Below are positions 12,250 through 23,522 of a stretch of 64,000 nucleotides of DNA, in pieces (within the stretch, counting starts at the first letter, position 1; each line of letters begins with the position of its first letter). A program made the position numbers and the translations under genes. The DNA comes from Setaria digitata (taxonomy: Eukaryota; Nematoda; Chromadorea; Rhabditida; Setariidae), in NCBI GenBank assembly GCA_003640385.1, contig RCAB01000203.1, forward strand, positions 1 to 64,000, written 5' to 3'. The notes beneath the pieces were generated by a model. It was not told the origin of the DNA and ran no database searches. It saw only the letters and a program-made list of their open reading frames with translations.

Positions 12250-15200
12250 CTAATTTAAATGATTTTGGAGATTTCGCAATGCAATAATTCTTTCGTCACA
12301 TCCTGATAATTTAGCAAATTTCTTCGTCAATTCCGCAACAAAATACGATGCTTTTTTGTACTAAAAATTACTATCAATTAGTTTACTGATACGCTCCATA
12401 TCGTTGACCCGAAATTTATCTCATAGCAAAATTACTAGCAGAACATAGTTTGTGGAACCCAGCCCATGGCAAGCAAACAAACTGTTCTATTCTAAGCAAA
12501 AAATATAGAAATTTATTAGCAGCTCACCTGCTGTCCGTCTAATGCCACAACAATTCTACTTAAATACGTCACCACATCCGGAACTCTGTGAAATGCTAAC
12601 ATGAAATGATAACATTGTTTCACGATATCTTGTTGACGACTCTCGCAGAGTTTGTCCCGAATGGCTTTAAACTGAAATTACATTTCAGTTCCTGAATATT
12701 GGCTACATCTTGAACTTCACCTCTTTTTGAAAATTAAAAATTTTTGAAAAAAAAATTTAAAGAGTTGAATACATCAAAACTAAAATTTGACGAAATTAAA
12801 AACCTTTAGTACACTCCACATGACTGAGCAAAGACGAATCACTACTTCAGTTGACCCTACACCGCGATTGCAACCTTCCAAAGAATCAAGAATGCATTCC
12901 AAGCCGCCATTCTCAAACACATACTGCGCGCATAACTGTGATAAGCCAACAAACTTATCTAGAACATTTTATTGAAAATGCTGAGAATAATGAAGAAACA
13001 AAGCTCTGTAGGGCAGTAAATGTAAATACTCGGCAAAATAACGCCATGTTTTAGAATCAACATTGTATTTATTCCAAGGTATAAAAAAAAATAACTAACA
13101 TAACACTTCAGTAGCTCTGTAACGAACATAAAGGCGATCTGAGTTTAAATTTCCCATTTCAGTCATCACGCGATTTATAATTGGTTGCATTCGTTCCGCC
13201 TTTTCCTCACTCGATGCTACTTCATTACGAGCAATACGAGTTGCTGTTAATTTATTGCAAATTGCTTCACAGTGCTTACGAAGATTATACCCACGCCACC
13301 GCGCCTGTAAATTTTGAGCACTTGAAAAACTTTGGAGATTTAAATTCTGTATTCGGCTTCCAATTTTTATAATGTAGTTCTATTTACTTAAATAAAAATT
13401 ACCTGTATCAGCGTTGCAGCTTTTATACGTCGATCTTTTTCTTCTTTAAGTATTATTGCCAATCTCATTTTATCCTGCAACATTAGCTCTTTTCACATAC
13501 AGTCACCAATTAACCAATCAGAAAGTAAACATTAACATTTTCCTTCTGACACAAATTATGATTTACCTCAACAGCTCGCAAAAAATTTTGACGTCTTTTC
13601 CGCAAACAGTTATGCCGCCTTTTTAATTCACGTAACATCTGTAGACATTCTACATCACTGATGATCTTACAGTCATATGCTTCTTTGATTCCAACTTCAT
13701 CAGTGGCGCCATCCATGGTAACAATGGAATTCTGTAATTTCTTAACCAGAATCTTTTGGCATTTTCTACAGATTCCCCTTCTTTAGGCAATTCAGCTTCT
13801 TTCAATTCTTTTTGTGCAATTTGCTAACCTAGTTGCATATGCTAACATAAAGATCCAATATAAGAATTTAAGCACTTTTTGCGAGAACTTTAAAAGAAAG
13901 CAAAGGTGATAAGAATAAGACTGTATATAAGACGTTGAAAAAAAAAAACATTTGACTTGGTAGCAAAGCGACTTTACATCCTAAACTTGAAGTTTAACTT
14001 CTGTATTACTGAAGAAAAGCTTACTTGTAAAGTAAGTGTTATATTTCCTTGTTCATGAGGGACTAATTCCACTCGTTGCTTTTTCTGATTGTTTTTTCGC
14101 GCTATCCACCTACGTATGTATCGCTAAAAGCAATAAAATAATTCAAAATTCAGATCCATTCGAATTTTATTTACGATTTAAGAGCTAATAGATTCTCCAG
14201 AAAGAAAAATAGCTAAAATATTGCATAGATTTTTGAAAGTTAGAACTTTGGAACTGTTCAATATAAGATGTAAGTGTATATATTTTGTTGATACAGTGTA
14301 TCACTTTATACTGATCTTATATAGATAGCCAACTGCCAATCACTTCTAACTTACTAGGATCTATTATCAGCAAAAGTTATCATATTTTGATGCTCACCTG
14401 CAAAATGCGTGCAGCATCTTCTCGCTTCTGCAATGTTTTTTCGTCTCGCATTTTACGGATGGATTTTCGTGCTAGCCAAGAACGAATGCATTTCTAAATA
14501 TTACTTTGCAGTGAAAAGAAATTCATAATCCTCGAATATTAACTCGATAAATCAAACGAAAATAATACAGCAGTAATACAGCTTTTCTCACTTGTATAAT
14601 AAGTGATGCATTTTCTTGTTCCTGTGCATTATGTTCATCTAACAATTTTTTGTAAGATTTTTGCGCAAGCCATCTGCGAGTGAATTTCTGAAAATTTTTC
14701 GATATCGGCATCAACTGACAATCACTTCCAACTTACTTTCAATCAATACGGCATTAAAGCAATGGTGCCAAAAATCTCCTAAATTTCTTAATGGTGACTT
14801 TTATAAATCAAGATTGCGAAAAGAAATCAAACTTCACTTGTCATTACTATTTTACAAGTCCTTCTCTTCCAAATCCGCCATTCACTTAACTATTTGTGAA
14901 AATTTTCAATATCTGATGCTTACTTGCAAAATACATGCTGCATTCTCTTGCTTCTGCAATATTTCATGTTGCATTTTCCGGAAGGACTTTCGTGCTAACC
15001 AAGAACGAAAGTATTTCTGAAAACTGTTTTACATGAAATTATAATGTATAATTCAAACAAATTAACCTAATAATTCAAACACCAAATACTCAACAAACAG
15101 TTTTTCAAACATACTTGTATAACAACTGATGCATTTTCTCGCTCTTTTTCATTATATTCATTTAACAACCTCCTGAAAAATTTCCGCGCAAGCCAGCCAC

Positions 15201-18200
15201 GAATAAATTTCTGAAAAGTTAGTGAAAACATATCTCCATACCATAGGTATAAGTATTACGAACTGAAAATCTAATGAATGTGATTTGGGTTCGAATGATA
15301 TTTAGCTGGAAATTTTGGATTGAAACGCCAAAAAGCTTTACCAAGTTTTTTCTATATATTACAACATATACTGTTTATTCTTATGAAAAACAAAAACTAT
15401 GTATGGGATTTTGTTCAGCGCACCTGTATGATAATCACTTTTTCCTCTTGCTGATCCGAAGTGGTTTCACAGCTTATCCTCGTTTTCTAAAGAAAAAAAA
15501 AAAATCTATACAAGTTGCCTGTGAAAACATGGATAACAACAATTGTAATGAAAGAAAGAAGAAAACTAAAGAATTAAGGAATTTCTGGATCCACGCACAA
15601 AAAGGTATTTCTATCTAATGAAATTGAGGTTTCTTTTCTCCTTTAGCAAAGTTGTGTCCATACCGGATCCTTTTAAAATGTGAACGCTTCCCTGTATGCA
15701 ATACAATCTAATTAGCTTGTCTGCTAAGAAATCCTAGTAGCATATTGATTTGTACAGCGTTCAAAGTTCACTTATTTAAAATGTTCTTTCATTACTGAGA
15801 TAACCTGAATTAAGTGATCTGGTACATAGCGCTGAAAGACCATGTGTTTGGGTATTCAAGTGACAATGGAACTTTGACTATTTTAATTTCAGTAAACCCA
15901 TGATAACGAATGTTGAATTTAGTAGCTAAGCCTTTTGCATAATTACTGGCTCAAGTTTTCTAAACAGAAGCAAAACGGGAGGGGAAAAAATTTAAATGTA
16001 GAAAGTGTATTAAAAAAAGTGTTAATCTGTCCTAATTCGCACATTTTTCATAACATCAGAATTAATTTTTAAGATCATCCGATATCGTCGGAAGGCACGT
16101 TGTATTGTGACTGCAGCACAAGTATATCTATGACATTCATAGATTCGTGATATAAAAATTTTCGTGAAAAGACAAAGTGTTTTCTCCTCGCAACTATGTT
16201 TCCATTTTACCAGCATTGACGACGGGATTCCGAAGTGATACTCAGCCTGCAATGTCATAGATTCATACCAATAGATTAATTTCAATTAAATGTTCGGAAA
16301 CTTTGACCAACGTCACTTTTTAATTCAGTGCTTCAGTAATAATAATAAATTGGCAGCAAACTTACAGCATTTGCAATTTGTTCCAAAACTGTTGTTCCAT
16401 TGAATAGTTCATATGGTGTGCCATATGAATAATACCGCTTCCATAACAATGAAAACAATTTTCCGTCCGCAAGTTGTAGAGGATTACTTATCTGCAAGGA
16501 ACAGAAAATTATTGCAAAACAAGGAATATGATGCCACTTGTTCCGTGGCTATTAAACTTCAAAATCTTATTTCAACCTCATACGATATACCGAACAAGCT
16601 TTGAAGCTGTTGAGATATGGAATCAATTTCAGCAAGACAATTATCTGATTCTCTGGCATTGCCCTGCAAAGAAAAACCGGAACAGATGCATAATTCGAAT
16701 ATAAACATAGAAAGTACAACCTAAAAGTGGTTCAAAACGAACTAAAAAGGTAAAATTGTACCAGTTCTTTGTCAACAAAACGCCAAAGCAAGAATATAAT
16801 GTCATCGATATTTCCTTGCACGATACCTTCGATATTCACAGACAAATCTTCAATGAATTTTATTCATTAATTATAAATTCCAACTAAGTCTATTTGATCT
16901 TATTCAGTTCTCCCAAATCTTAACATAAAACGGGGAAAATTCCCTAATCTAAAAGATGTCTATATTACCTTCAGGAAGAATCCCCTCGCGCTTAGCAAAA
17001 TTAATTACTGTTTTAATATTGTTTATTTTACGAATTCGATCGCCCCCAGGATCACGTAAACAATGTATTACTGTATTGTACTGCAAGTTTGCTAGAATTT
17101 CCACCGTTCGGCTGAAAAAATTCATTTTATTGACAGAACCATTATGACAATACAATGTATTTAGATTAAATAGCTGACGAAGTGTAACAAATATGTGAAA
17201 ATTGGCATTATCTAAAGAAAACAGTATTCAACTAATTTATTACCCTAGAATCATTCCATTACCAAGATCCTTCAATAAATCGGTTACATGATATTCAAAC
17301 TCTTCGAAAAATCCTTGCTTGCGATCCAAAAAAAGACCCAAACGGGAAAGGATCTTCGGTAAATTACCGCTACCTGTTATCAGCTCTCGACTTAAAACGG
17401 CCACAACATCACAAATACTCTGGAACATTACTGCTCTTTTACTGACAGACCATAAAAGATAGATAAGTAGTTTTTGTAGTGACTGCTACACTCTCATTTA
17501 TGAACTTAATAATTAAAATTCCAAAGCAAAGTTCCTGCCTTATAAGTTGACCATTTAACAAAAAGGCAACGGTTTTTTCTCGATATGATACTGTCTTGCC
17601 AAGCTTCACAAACAATGAACAAAAATTGGCATATTTTAGTCAAGAAATGTTTTAGAAGAACTTCGGCGCCTCGTTCATTGATCAGCATTCTGAAAAAAAA
17701 GAAGAAAGAGAACTGAAATAGATTTTACCTTTTAACAAATATTTTTGTTTAAGCAAACTTACTTTGTTGTCCCTTGTACGAATTTTCGGTCTTTCATGAT
17801 TTTGGGGTTCTTAAAAATGTTCTGCGTCACTATTGAAGCAATACTTCTCAGGTGGCTCTTCGTACAGTTTCCTGTATTTATTTCAATTGATAAAATGGTC
17901 TCCAGGCCCAATCGGAGATAGAAAGGATGAAAGGTCAGAAGTAAACTGAGCAATTCCGTTTGCAGTCCTAAAATTTTCTGAATTACAATTTTTGGTTTAT
18001 TCTGACAATTGAAGTCATATTTTATGTTAAATGTTAAATTTTATATCGAAAACCAGTTTAGGATAAAACTTGCCAACATCAGCATAAACTCTTCTATCCA
18101 TTCTAACTGCAATTTTACCATCCTTCACGATTGTTGCAATGTCTTTTGGGATAGATGAGCTTTTGTATAATAAACGAAATCTGAAAAACTTTTCGAATAA

Positions 18201-18743
18201 AAATTATCTAAAATGAGTTTTACAATTTTTTAGCTGCCAATTAATTCATTACTACCTTGCTCGCATTTCACTGAGTTCATTTGCAGCCGTGAAGCATTTG
18301 TAACTGCTGCCACTTTGTGGCTCATTGTCTTTTACCGTTGCGAGGTCGTTTCCCGACATCAGTAGCTTTCTTAGATATCGATCAGCATCTGCGATTTAAG
18401 TGAAGTGTAGACGGTGAAAAACGAAACATTAAAAAAAAAAGAGCTAAAAGATAGGAGAGTTGAAATAAATTTTATGCATGGCACCTTTTTTGTTCTTGAT
18501 AAGGAACTGATTACTGTCGTCAGAAAGATTTTTTTCGTCGAGCAGGTAATTCAGCCATGATGTTAGTGCTGCAAGATGAACTATTTTTCTTTCCATTTCT
18601 GTTTTTGTGTATTCCTCCTTTGTTGGGACAGCAAAATCACTTGATAATTCCACTGTAAATTGGAAATTTACTCATGATTTGAGAATTAAAAGGAGCAAAA
18701 CTGGAGCTATTAAGTAATATATGTGCAAAAAAATAGCAATGGG

Positions 18744-18785
<42 letters not shown>

Positions 18786-20438
18786 GATGCAGATATATAT
18801 GGAAAAAAAGTTACATTTTGTAGATGGAAAAATGAAATGAAAGTTGAGCAAGTGATCTTTCGTAAACCTTCATGTAGTGACGGCTGAATAACATAAGTAG
18901 CGTTCGTTGTTTTGCTGGAATCCGCAATGAAAGAAACACTCGCATTGAGCGGAAATCGAAATGAGACATCGGTGCCATCATTTTCTTTCGAATTGATTGT
19001 GAAATTTTGTGGCTCAACAGCAGAGCTTAGAAATCTTTTTTCTGCTTGATGCAGACTAATACGGCCGTGTGATAGGCTCGATTCTGGAAGAACTGGGTAA
19101 TATTAAAAGTTGTATAAAATGAATGAATCCAACTGGAATTATTAGAAAATCAGCAATTTAAACTTTTAATGCTTGTTTTCCGTAGTTCGCGACTTTTTCT
19201 CAATTGTTCGAGTCTGTTCTTTAATGTCGTATTTGAAGCATGGGTACCAGGTGAAAAGTGCAGCAAAATCCCAGAGCGAGAATCATAAATATCATCAGCT
19301 AAAAATTGAAGTATTGCTACTCATATGATTCAAGATAAATCAAGAAATATGGTCATGCAGAGGAGCAAGAAGCACACATTTGAGACAATCTTCAAATCCT
19401 GTGTACTCGAGAATCAAAAGTGTTAAAGACTGAATGACCCCTTTTAAGAATTAAAGAAACGAACAATGGCATAAAAATCATACCTGAAGGTGCTTTCTGT
19501 CGCATTACTTGATTGCACGAAGGACTGTTAAAAGATTCAACCTGAAATGCAAACAAGATTTCAACAAAGAATGAAGTTTTGGACTATCCAATAGAACATG
19601 TTTAAAAATCAGACATTTTTGCCATTCACAAATTATCAGCTCGCAGAAGTTGTATGAGATAATGTCGAAATGATAAATGATCACAAATCATCAAATCAGC
19701 CATTTATTGAAGCAAAAATTAAATTAAGGGAAGCTTATATCATTAACTAATGTATATGAAAATATTTTAAATTTGTTTGAGCTATTATCAAAAGAATGGA
19801 TCGATTAAAATAAAAAACGAATTTTTCACTTCTTTGTTGCTTTTATCCTTCAGAAATGTTTGACTTTGCGAAAAGCGACAAAATGAATCTAACTGCGATC
19901 TATGCATAGCGTTCTCTTCTGGAGCTCGAAAATTGTGACAAGGGACAGATATAAACTGATTTTGCGGCAAAGTCCATGAAAATACATTATCCATCGATTT
20001 CGACGGATCACTGCTAGTAGTACTGTTTTCATTGCGTTCACTACTCATTTCTCCTGCAAACCATTTTATACTGAAGTAAAATATATGATGATCAACATAT
20101 CACTTTCTGCAATTGTATTGCGGCCAAAAGTGATAAAGTAATAGAAGGATTCACAAGATAATGGCTCATATTAGATTGCTCATTAAGTTCTCTGTCGTTT
20201 GAGCTAATCGGATTAATTCGACTGATCTTCGAAGAAAATATCTAATAGTATAGCAACAGTAGTCTAATAGACTAATCATTTTGGAATCATGAAAAAGATG
20301 ATGCCGGAGCAAGATAAAGAAGCTAGTCAACAAATAATAAATGAGAGATAAACCTTTACGGATATGTGCAATTACTCTCTCGATATTTTCCATCGGGACA
20401 GATATTATATTCTGGTCATTTTGATCCATAGACTTCAT
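12250..20438 (-). CDS. aspm-1: ASPM / abnormal spindle homologue
   Basis: Twenty-nine exons read on the minus strand keep frame throughout and total about 1,250 residues (C. elegans ASPM-1 is of similar size). Exons: 20354-20438, 19830-20053, 19484-19541, 19164-19298, 18868-19083, 18485-18652, 18256-18388, 18074-18180, 17763-17967, 17539-17689, 17244-17419, 16969-17111, 16762-16847, 16577-16663, 16366-16491, 16043-16246, 15424-15486, 15115-15210, 14924-15016, 14592-14687, 14398-14493, 14025-14123, 13770-13823, 13567-13731, 13403-13474, 13100-13304, 12804-12958, 12528-12671, 12250-12360. Diagnostic blocks are the ASPM pre-CH segment (ALTSWLNYLLD; VRMDRRVYADVG|LQTELL), FHPFYLRLGLETIL, tandem calponin-homology regions, IQ motifs (AAVTIQRAFRRYR) and a helical C-terminal tail. 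ASPM focuses spindle poles by binding microtubule minus ends and calmodulin. Two introns appear to start with GC. The 38-bp intron 13732-13769 and the C-terminal boundary of exon 16043-16246 are the least certain parts. Confidence 0.93.
14025..15210 (-). repeat. ASPM array of single-exon IQ-type repeats (A1-B1-A2-B2-R)
   Basis: Five consecutive exons of 93-99 bp, all phase 0, each encode one 31-33 residue repeat that begins with K or R plus a [FYC]-x-R-x-W-[LI]-A-[RQ]-K core and ends in [IL]-x-Q. The exon cut falls exactly after the Q of the IQ motif. A1 (15115-15210) pairs with A2 (14592-14687): both contain LL-[ND]-E and ENAS and end in IQ. B1 (14924-15016) pairs with B2 (14398-14493): both contain RSWLARKS and end in ILQ. 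The introns after B1 and B2 share a 26-base block with about 24 matches (around 14711 and 14327). A shorter exon of the same style lies upstream at 15424-15486. Confidence 0.9.
18738..18781. repeat. (TA)n microsatellite in ASPM intron
   Basis: About twenty TA units within the intron between exons 18868-19083 and 18485-18652. Confidence 0.9.
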
Positions 20439-21946
20439 TTCCTACAAACTACGACAAATTATTGATTTGAATATGAAAAAAGGGTTTTAATTACAATCGA
20501 ACTTTTAAGTAAAAATTTTAACAGCAATAACTAAAGAAGTAATAAATAAAAGAAATACTATCAACTAAATTTTAAAGTAGAAATATTTTGTTTACAGTGA
20601 AAGCAGCTTAATCTATCGGATTTCGACATCACAGAGTATTTAAATGAATTTTTACTGTGATGTATGATTTATTTTCAAGGACTCTTCTGAATCGAATTAA
20701 CTTTGATTTCAATCACATTCAAGTTATCAATATCAACATTATCAATTTTTTTTCGAATTTTACTAGATGCAAATTTTATGACAAAAATTTTGATAAGTAT
20801 AGTTTCAATTAAAACTACTCAATAAAATGATACTGAAAATCATATGCAAACATATTTTATGATGTCGAGTTAATACAAATTTCTGATGCAAATAATTTAT
20901 GCGGTTGGATCACAGAGTGGAAAGAGAATGAAAATGAAGAACTGATCAGTGACTAGAAAAAGAATGAAAATTAATAGATCAGTAATTGAATCTTTACATC
21001 CAAATACACTAATTCAGGAAATTTTGTTATATCAGAGAGGAGAAGAAACGAAATATGGCAAAAAAAAAAAAAGTATATCATGAAATTATTATTATGCATT
21101 TGCCATTCCTAAAACATGTGATGCAAAAGTCGGAAGTATAATCCGGAATACGGAAATAAATATCTACTGCTTAGAATTGTGTCAAAAATGCTTCCTCCCA
21201 AGAAGAAAAAAGCATGCCTAATTGACTACCAACTGCAGATTTGGAAAGTTGTAAATAAAAATTTTAAAATTTGATTTACCCGCGCAGTTTACCGTATGTA
21301 ACAGCCCTCAAGCTTGATGCATGCAAGATGTGCATGTTTCATGTTGCGTGCTGCGTGCTGCATTCACATTTGTTCAACATTTTAATCGATTTTCAAATGC
21401 TAAATTTGAAATACATTTTCAACATGTGTTAATTACATTCACCATTTATTTTGTTTTAGGAGTTTCTTTTCTTTTTTTTTTGCTCTCCTTTCCTTTGGAA
21501 AATTTCGTGTTTTTTGTGAGTTAAATATGTTAATTTTTTTTTTTTTGAATAAAATAACACACTATCATAAATTAGACTTTTTGTCGGAATTAAAAAGGAC
21601 GAAAAAAGTATTATCATTCCGGTGCACTATACTAATGTTTGGCTTTTACAACGCTAGATTGTACATCGTATAATTCTGATATAGTTTATGTTGGGGAATT
21701 GCACTGCACTGGATGCTGGTTGATGCTAGATTAGCGTGGTGGAATATTGACTTAAGTCTGTTTCTAACGTAGTATTTTAAAATCTTGCTTACTGGCTAGT
21801 TAGATATGAGTTTTCGCCTAAGTTGAAAAGTATCATGATTGTCTATATGAGGCTTCAGATTATTCGGCATTTTGTCCTTAACATTTTTGATTTTCATCAA
21901 AGTTTCAGAAATAAACTCTCCTTTCTCAACTTTTCAGGTGTGGCTA
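20439..21946. other. ASPM/CISD3 divergent spacer
   Basis: About 1.5 kb between two divergent genes. A TTTGTAG acceptor-like site on the minus strand (20442-20443) lies three bases before the ASPM ATG, and TTTTCAG on the plus strand (21936-21937) lies nine bases before the CISD3 ATG, both consistent with spliced-leader addition. No other element recognised. Confidence 0.55.
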
Positions 21947-23343
21947 ATGTTGAGGAATACATTAGATAAGATTGTCAACATTGGAGATATCAATGGTGTA
22001 AGTGTCTTGATTTTAATTAGTTGGCTTTTTTTTCTTTACCTGACTTGAGTATTCGATAAGCTTATTTGTTATATGATGAGATTTTATCATGTATGGTTAT
22101 ATCGGTAGCCACGATAAACAAATGTTGGATTAATATAGAATGTTTTCAATCTTGTCAATTCTAATTAGTGGTAGAAAGAAGAAAGATTAGTGAAAGAAAA
22201 GAAGTTATACTTGAAAATATGTATCATAATGAAGTGGATCATGCTTCCAGTAGCTCGTTGATCGCTTGATCTTTTAATCATCTTCAGTTTTGCTAAAATT
22301 GTTATTTCAATATGGACTAGATGCTGAGTAATTAATATGTTTAATTAAATCTAATGCAAACTGTCGAATATGATAACAGAAAGGAATATGCGAAGGCAAC
22401 AATGCTACCCTAATGTTTTGTAATTTGTAAAAGTTTTCAGGTTTTAAAATAACTTTAAAGTCACGTTTACTCAAGTACCGCAGCACTTAAGAATTTAGAC
22501 CTACACTTCAGGTTTGTAAAATCATATCGCGTTCAAAAAGTGTAAAATTATTGAACCCATCGGCTGCTTTGTATCCCGAAATAGGTGTTTGTTTAGACAA
22601 CAAACCATTACGGCTGAAACTGAAGAAGGGCGAGCAGTATTCCTGGTGTTCATGTGGCTTATCCGGAAAACAGGTATTTTCGACTTTTTTTTCTGTAAAA
22701 AGTTTTATGGGCATTTAATTTCCCATTATCTGCAGCTTTGTGGTCGGCTCTCTTCTGATAATGAGCAAATTTTGCATTTAATAATAATAACCGTGGTCTT
22801 AGCCATGGTGTGATGGCAGCCATAATGCAGAAGGTGCTACAACGCTAAGACCACTACGTTTCGAAGTTGAAAAAGATGGTGAATATAGCATTTGCGGATG
22901 CAAAGCAACACAAAAACGTCCACTCTGTGACGGTAGCCATGTTAAGGTTCAGTTTCTACTTTGCTTCAAGTAATTCTACTTTGAACACCAATTTTTTAAA
23001 AGTTTTTTCATACTTTTTCTTAAGAGTCTGAAGGCGCAAATACTTGAGAATCATCGATATATCAATTGATGTTTAGGAGGGAATAATAAGGCTTAAACAT
23101 TACATCATACATTTTAGTAAGGTGTTGTGTCTTTTAACTGTTGCTTCTTATGTATTTGCTGTTTTAATTAAAAGTACGATGCGTTATTTAAATCTGTAGA
23201 GAATTTGGTTTGATAAATTGCAGGTGCAAAAACGACGGTATAATGATCCACCTCAATATTGTGCATATGCCGAGTCACCTGTTTATGAAGGAGTAGCAAA
23301 TAAACTTGGATATAAACCAAGAGAGGGACGTTGGCATTTCTGA
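21947..23343 (+). CDS. cisd-3: CISD3-type mitochondrial iron-sulfur protein with two CDGSH domains
   Basis: Exons 21947-21997, 22512-22673, 22803-22946 and 23224-23343 (all phase 0) give 158 residues. Two complete 2Fe-2S binding motifs of the form C-x-C-x2-[ST]-x3-P-x-C-D-G-[ST]-H are present: CSCGLSGKQPWCDGSH and CGCKATQKRPLCDGSH, each preceded by a PLR(L/F) beta-strand. Two motifs in one short chain with an N-terminal leader (MLRNTLDKIV then a basic SRSKSVK segment) is the signature of CISD3/MiNT, a soluble mitochondrial matrix protein, as opposed to the single-motif membrane-anchored CISD1/2. The motif residues for both clusters (three Cys, one His) are intact. The C-terminal tail PREGRWHF is unassigned. 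The second motif straddles no intron, while the first is split after GKQ by the intron at 22674-22802. Transcription converges on the aldolase gene, whose stop codon is 180 bp away. Confidence 0.95.
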
Positions 23344-23522
23344 ATTTAGTAAAATGTATCGATAGAACTGAATATATGTTAATAGCTCAGTTATGTAATT
23401 AGACTTTGATTTAATGAAATTACTATCCTGAGCCAACACTGTAATAGATATCATGAACAAAAACAACGATGCAGTGTGCATATTATTAAGGTACCAAAAT
23501 CTTTTTGTTCAAGCAGTTTTTT
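23344..23522. other. convergent 3' spacer (CISD3 / aldolase)
   Basis: Only 179 bases separate the two stop codons, so the 3' UTRs must abut or overlap. No clear AATAAA was identified on either strand within it. Confidence 0.6.

Noticed and set aside
16956..17147. 63-residue plus-strand frame
   Set aside because: Antisense of an ASPM calponin-homology exon.
22508..22714. 68-residue minus-strand frame
   Set aside because: Antisense shadow of the CISD3 second exon, where the plus strand carries an intact iron-sulfur motif.
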